From Wurfbainia villosa (taxonomy: Eukaryota; Streptophyta; Magnoliopsida; Zingiberales; Zingiberaceae): DNA of 64,000 nucleotides. Position 1 is the stretch's first letter; each line of letters begins with the position of its first letter. Shown here piece after piece: positions 59,340-64,000 of the stretch. The translations under genes and the position numbers were made by a program. The stretch is taken from NCBI GenBank assembly GCA_025175895.1, contig CM045997.1:109168479-109232478 (forward strand), given 5' to 3'. The notes under the pieces are model-generated. The model worked only from the letters and a program-made list of their open reading frames with translations. It searched no databases and had not been told where the DNA came from.

Positions 59340-60770
59340 ATCCGGACGAAAGTCCGGGAGGCTCAGGCCAGTGATCAGCATTTACAGTTCATTGACAGTC
59401 AGATAACTTCTGGACAGCAGACTGAGTTCACCCGAGATGATGAGGGTATTATATATTTTCGAGGCAGATTATGTGTACCTCAGCCTCACCCGGTTATGGA
59501 GGAGTTACTACAGGAGGCTCATCGCTCTCGATTTGTGATCCACCCAGGTGGAACCCGCATGTATCGAGATTTAAAGCGTTTGTATTGGTGGAACGGTATG
59601 AAGAAAAACATCGTGGATTTTGTAGCGAGATGTCTGATTTGTCAGTAGATAAAGGCTGAGCACCAGAGACCAGCTGGATTACTTCAGAGGATTCCTATTC
59701 TTGAGTGGAAGTGGGATTATATTACTATGGATTTTGTGATGGGTTTGCCTAGGACACGTCAAGGCCATGACGTGATTTGGGTAGTCGTAGACCGACTAAC
59801 CAAATCCGTGCACTTCTTATCGATTCGGAAGACCGACTCTCTGGATTGGTTGACAGAGCTATATTGTCGAGAGATTATCAGATTGCATGGTGTTCCTTTG
59901 AGCATTATATCAGATAGAGATCCCCGGTTCACGTCTAGGTTCTGGCAGAGTCTGCAGCAGGCTTTAGGCACACAACTTCGGTTTAATATCGCCTTTCCAT
60001 CCGCAGTGACGATGGATACCGAGCGGACCATTCAGACACTAGAGGATTTGCTGAGATCCTGTGTTATAGATTTCGGAGGCAACTGGGAGGATCATTTGCC
60101 GTTAGTGGAATTCGCCTACAATAACAGTTATCATTCGGCTATCCAAATGGCCCCGTATGAGGCATTGTATGGTAGACAGTGTCGTACACCCACCCTCTGG
60201 GAGGAGGTTGGGGAGGCCCAGTTGCTAGGACCCCAGAGAGCTCAGCATGAGGCAGAGTTGGTCCGTACTATCAGACGTAGGATGGCAGAGACGCAGGATT
60301 GCCAGAAGAGTTATGCAGATCGTAGACGGAGACCTTTGGAGTTCTTTGTTGGTGATCATGTATTCCTGCGAGTTTCACCCACGAAAGGGGTGAAGAGATT
60401 TGTCCTCCGTGGTAAGCTAGTTCCTAGATATATTGGTCCGTTTGAGATTTTGGAGAGGATCGGAGCAGTGACTTATCGTCTAGCGCTACCACCATCTTTG
60501 ACGAGTATACATGATGTGTTCCATGTGTCTATGCTGAGGAAGTATGTGTCAGACTCTACACATATTCTGTCAGATGTGTCAGGTTCCATTCAACCTAATG
60601 CTACTTACGCAGAGGTTTCGGTACGGATTTTGGATTACAAGGAACGACAGTTGCGGAACAAGGTTGTGCGACTTGTCAAGGTCGGGTGAATTCACCATAC
60701 CGACGAGGAGGCGACTTGGGAGCTCGAGGAAAAGATCAGAGCTCAATACCCCCACTTGTTTACTTAAGGT
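59340..60770 (+). pseudogene. Gypsy integrase with chromodomain-like C-terminus (Tekay-like)
   Basis: The zinc site lies at about 59515-59650 (HRSRFVIHPGGTRMYRDLKR then CLICQ), followed by a TAG. The DDE core is open in 59727-60689: YITMDFVMGLPRTRQGHD just before it, then IISDRDPRFTSRFWQSL and the Glu in TERTIQTLEDLL. Next come WEDHLPLVEFAYNNSYHS and YEALYGRQCRTP, the GPFEILERIG end domain and FHVSMLRKYV. The final part RQLRNKVVRLVKVG, a TGA, then DEEATWELEEKIRAQYPHLF fits the chromodomain-like tail of Tekay/Del elements. That tail is thought to steer insertion to heterochromatin. Confidence 0.9.
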
Positions 60771-60825
60771 AAGTGAAGTATATTTTTCAGTACTCAAATT
60801 TTTATTAGTGGACCAAATTTTTATT

Positions 60826-60837
60826 AGTAGGGGAGAA
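60826..60837 (+). promoter_or_regulatory. Polypurine tract of the Tekay-like element
   Basis: agtaggggagaa directly before the 3' LTR start tgttaaatact. Confidence 0.88.
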
Positions 60838-63574
60838 TGTTAAATACTGAAAATTTAAAATATTAAATTAAATGGACAAAGAATTAAGAAAATAATCCTG
60901 GAAATTTTTCAGGATTTTTAGGGAATTTTAGGAATTTTTCTGGATTTAAACGGAGTACGTACGAGATAATTACGGGGATAAAATAACTAGGTTTTAGGTG
61001 GGGGTTTATTTAAGGGGTTTAATACGCGATGAAAACCTAAATTTCTATTTTCTTTTTCCTTCCCCGCCGCGACACATTCCTTCGGCAGTTTCTTCCGCTG
61101 AGCCTTCTCTCCCCCGCCGTGCGGCGCCTCCTCCGCGTGTCGGCCTCCACTTTAATCGTCGCCGCTTACAGCCGCGACAACAGGATTGCGCCGATCGTCC
61201 CTCTGCAAGCGCCGATAAACTCAGCGTCTGCATTCCGCCATTGCTTCGATTGTTCTCCATCGACTGAGCCCCCACACGCGACGGCCAGGTCACCGGTCAC
61301 GCTGCTGCCAGCAACCGCCATCGTGCCTTCCGTCGACGCGCCGACCAGCCCTCGGTGTGCTTGCCGACTCCTCTGCCATCGGACCGCCCGAGCCTCTTTT
61401 TTCCCCTTCGCTGTGATTTCTGGCTGGAGGTTGTCGGAGCAGGTAAGAGATGCCCCTTTTTCCCATTTCGGACGATTTGAGTTAGGGATTTTGTTCGGCT
61501 GATTGTGTTTTGGTGTGAGCGGGCTGTGAGGGTCGATTAGGGGGCTGTAAAAATTGGGAGGTTACTGTTGAAGGAGTCGTTTGTGGGGTTCTTGACCACG
61601 TAGTGGGCTGCGAGTTGGGGATATTGGCTGCCGGTGGAATTCCTAGGGCGGGTGAGCTTGATTGGTCGATTTGGGATGATTTTGGTGTTATTCGGTTGAT
61701 CGTATTGTATTCGGAGGATATGAGATGGTTGGGTGATATTGTTTGATCTTGAGGATTTTTGTAGGTGATGAATTAGGTTAATTGATTAGGAATTAATTGG
61801 GTAAATTGATTGGTATAATTATTAGATAAATTAAAAGTCATTAAGTTTTATTTATTTGGCTTAGGTTGTTAAAATGCGGGTTAATCCAGATTTAATTGAT
61901 TAATTAGCTTATCATTAATTAATCAAAAATTTTATCAATTGATTTAGTGGGCTAAATTAATTGTATGGATATTTGTGGTAGGAAAAGACTAATAAGATGA
62001 TTGGAAAATTAGTGAAAATTGGAAATGTATTTGGGTTAATAAGGAAATCGATTAAGTATTCGATTTGTCGGTGAATTGCATTTTTGTGCTTAACTATAAT
62101 TATGCTATATACAGGTTTCGGCCATGAGGTAGGTCCTCAGTCGTGACGATTTGGTTCTTTTTGCGGATATTTATTCAGGCGGGTATTTTGACTTATCTTT
62201 TAGATATAGTTAAGTTGATATGCTAGTTAGGATAGCATGCAATAATTTTCATGTTTATATGCCTAGTATATTGTTGGTGCCTACTTGATACATGCATGTG
62301 ATAGGTTATGATTATATCTTCCCTGTTTTTATTTGGATCGTAGTTACTTGGATTATGGGTATGTACATATTGATTGTACATATTATTCGGATAGGTATTT
62401 TGAGTAGGATTTACATGCTTTAGTATCATGCATCATCTTGCATGATTGCATGCTGGCTGGATGGGGTTCCATTATTGTTGAGCCCGCAGCCAGTTACATG
62501 GTCTGCACACACTGCCACTCATGGGTTAGTGGTACATCAGGAGGGTGTGTGCAGTTGCTCTGTCAGGCTCCGCTGGTCCGCTCATGGGTAGCGATGAGGC
62601 AGCGTGGTAGCGGGCAGGGATCCCTCCTCTGGTCTATGACACCGGGAGATGAGAGCTTAGCTCCCCCACTCTGTTTGGGGCAGGAGGATAGGTGTACTCT
62701 GATAGCATCCTGTCCACTCGGTCACTCAGGAGCAGTGATGGCAGAGTGCATAGTTGTCATAGCCCTACCCACTCGGCTTCACCATTGCGTGTGAGGCGGC
62801 TGACTGGCGTCAGGGGTGACCATGTCATTTGCACGGCATGCACTTTGCACGGATCGCATTTGTATTGTGTTTGTTGCATTATTGTATTGATGCCTTGGAT
62901 GTTGCATATGATTGCCATGCATACAGGATTCATATTGGTATATGGTGATGACTTTATCTCTTATAGTAGGGCACATGCTCCTATATCAGGGTAGGAGATT
63001 CAGGTGAGTACAGTCCTTTTGCATTTATTTCTTGCTTACCCTATATGTGAGACTGTACTGACATGATTTTTATTGTTAGCTATATCTTACTTGCATATCT
63101 ACTATACCCGCTGAGTTCTTTGAACTTACCCCGTTGATTTATATCTATTTCAGGATGAAGTTGTCAGGAGAGTGCAACTGTCAAACTCCACTCGTGAAAG
63201 TTTTTATTTGTTATTTGTTTCTTTGGTTTGAACATTTTGATTAGAGGACATGTTTAGGTTTGGAGATTGATATTTGTATTCGTGAATTTTTGGTGTCCTT
63301 ATGGACCTTTATTCGGTTTTGTTTGGATTAGTTTTTAGTTGAGTATTCCTGACCAAATGACAGAAGGGGTAAGTCTAGTTGTGATAGATGTTACTCATTT
63401 ATTTTGGTTGATGGCCAGAGGCCTATTTTATTACCTGCGTGTGTGTTTGGATTCCGGTCGTGTTGACCGATGTATAGTGGTCGTGTAGACTTTGTATGTA
63501 AATTGACATTGTCACCCGTACAGGGGAGATGCTGCCGGATTTTCGTCTGGCGGAGTCTCCTTCGGGGCGTGACA
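60838..63574 (+). repeat. 3' LTR of the Tekay-like element
   Basis: 2737 bp, pairing with 37377-39144 plus 51084-51904. It contains a TATA-like box (61007-61014), splice-like pairs 61443-62114 and 63004-63153, and an extra block of about 95 bp at about 62749-62848 not seen in the other two copies. It ends ttcggggcgtgaca at 63574. Confidence 0.88.
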
Positions 63575-64000
63575 CCATACATGCACTCGAAGGAGTGTGT
63601 GCATTTCTCCACTACTACTGCATGTCCAAACCCATATATAGGAGGGAGCATCCAAGAGCTTTAGTACGTGTAAAAAAAAAGTGCGAAAGCACTGTCGGAG
63701 TGAGACGTCGTGAGGCTACTGGAGTGAGACCGTGAGATCAGAGAACACCAAGGCGGTTGGAACTTGGCTCGTGGAAGAGAAGGATTTTTCCGACGTGATC
63801 GATTCTCAGGTGGCGAGCAGAATCGTCATCCCTATAATGCCAGAAAGCTCGAAGATTTTGACGATCGCTGTGAATTTTGCTTATAGTCTATTTTTTTTTT
63901 CACTTAAATTTATATAAACAGATGCATTAATACCAACATTTTTATCGTAACAAAGTATTCAAAAGAAAAAAATATATATAATGAATTTGACGCGGAATAA
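63575..64000 (+). other. Right flank of the Gypsy nest, unassigned
   Basis: It begins with the target duplication ccata (63575-63579). A TATA-like catatatagg lies near 63630. An open stretch (63732-63917, lacking an ATG at its start) reads TWLVEEKDFSDVIDSQVASR and on. I do not recognise it, and it may be chance or the first exon of a gene beyond the window. A short poly(T) precedes AT-rich sequence at the end. Confidence 0.4.

Larger units (their letters stand above)
37377..63574 (+). mobile_element. Tekay/Del-like Ty3/Gypsy element, composite, with a nested element
   Basis: Plus-strand element bounded by LTRs starting tgttaaatact and ending cgtgaca, with target duplication ccata on both sides. 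Its order is 5' LTR (split by an element at 39145-51083), partial internal region (51905-54545), truncated LTR (54545-55487), full internal region (55488-60837), 3' LTR (60838-63574). The domain order gag, protease, reverse transcriptase, RNase H, integrase, chromodomain-like end identifies Ty3/Gypsy; the C-terminal block points to Tekay/Del chromoviruses. Stops and frameshifts occur in all parts. Confidence 0.85.

Noticed and set aside
1..64000. CRISPR arrays, bacterial operons, riboswitches or phage systems
   Set aside because: The window is plant nuclear DNA with spliced exons and plant retrotransposons. The repeats seen are LTRs, tandem arrays and an inverted repeat.

Overview
This is plant nuclear DNA. 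It has AT-rich intergenic sequence, spliced exons with GT-AG introns, a recognisable nuclear gene for a chloroplast protein, and dense nested LTR retrotransposons of plant types (Ty3/Gypsy Tekay/Del-like and Ty1/Copia Angela-like). An angiosperm is clear. A monocot with large transposon-filled introns is plausible but not proven from sequence alone.

Left third (1-18 kb): the only host gene I can support is HCF107, on the minus strand. It encodes a chloroplast half-a-TPR (HAT) RNA-binding protein. Four exons are visible: exon 1 at 17274-17816, exon 2 at 7829-7972, exon 3 at 3595-3900 and exon 4 at 3437-3496. All splice sites are GT-AG and all introns are phase 0. The rest of the protein should lie left of the window, beyond a Gypsy LTR ending at 2933. 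Introns 1 (9.3 kb) and 2 (3.9 kb) hold a tRNA-derived SINE with an 18-bp target duplication, a decayed antisense Copia element, a Copia LTR/PBS scrap, a 118-bp tandem array and a 251-bp tandem duplication. Just upstream of the start codon is a tandem duplication of a unit of about 67 bp, each copy carrying a perfect G-box palindrome.

Middle (18-32 kb): intergenic transposon relics, then a minus-strand Copia LTR (20450-31812). It is split by a structurally complete Angela-like Copia element (21627-30668, TSD gtttg) with 1.8-kb LTRs and a frameshifted polyprotein.

32-37 kb: no genes. A long inverted repeat (32882-33661 with 34039-34866, outer 158 bp perfect by eye) is followed by a diverged relative (about 35815-36945). 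In that relative, a hairpin-bearing unit present once in the first repeat has expanded to seven copies.

Right part (37-64 kb): one large nest. A Tekay-like Gypsy element (37377-63574, TSD ccata) has an unusual order: LTR, internal, truncated LTR, internal, LTR. Inside its 5' LTR sits a second Gypsy element (39145-51083, TSD gctta) with 3.8-kb LTRs. Its internal region is so decayed and deleted that it looks non-autonomous. The LTRs of both elements carry well-formed splice-site pairs conserved between copies. The last 0.4 kb is unassigned flank.
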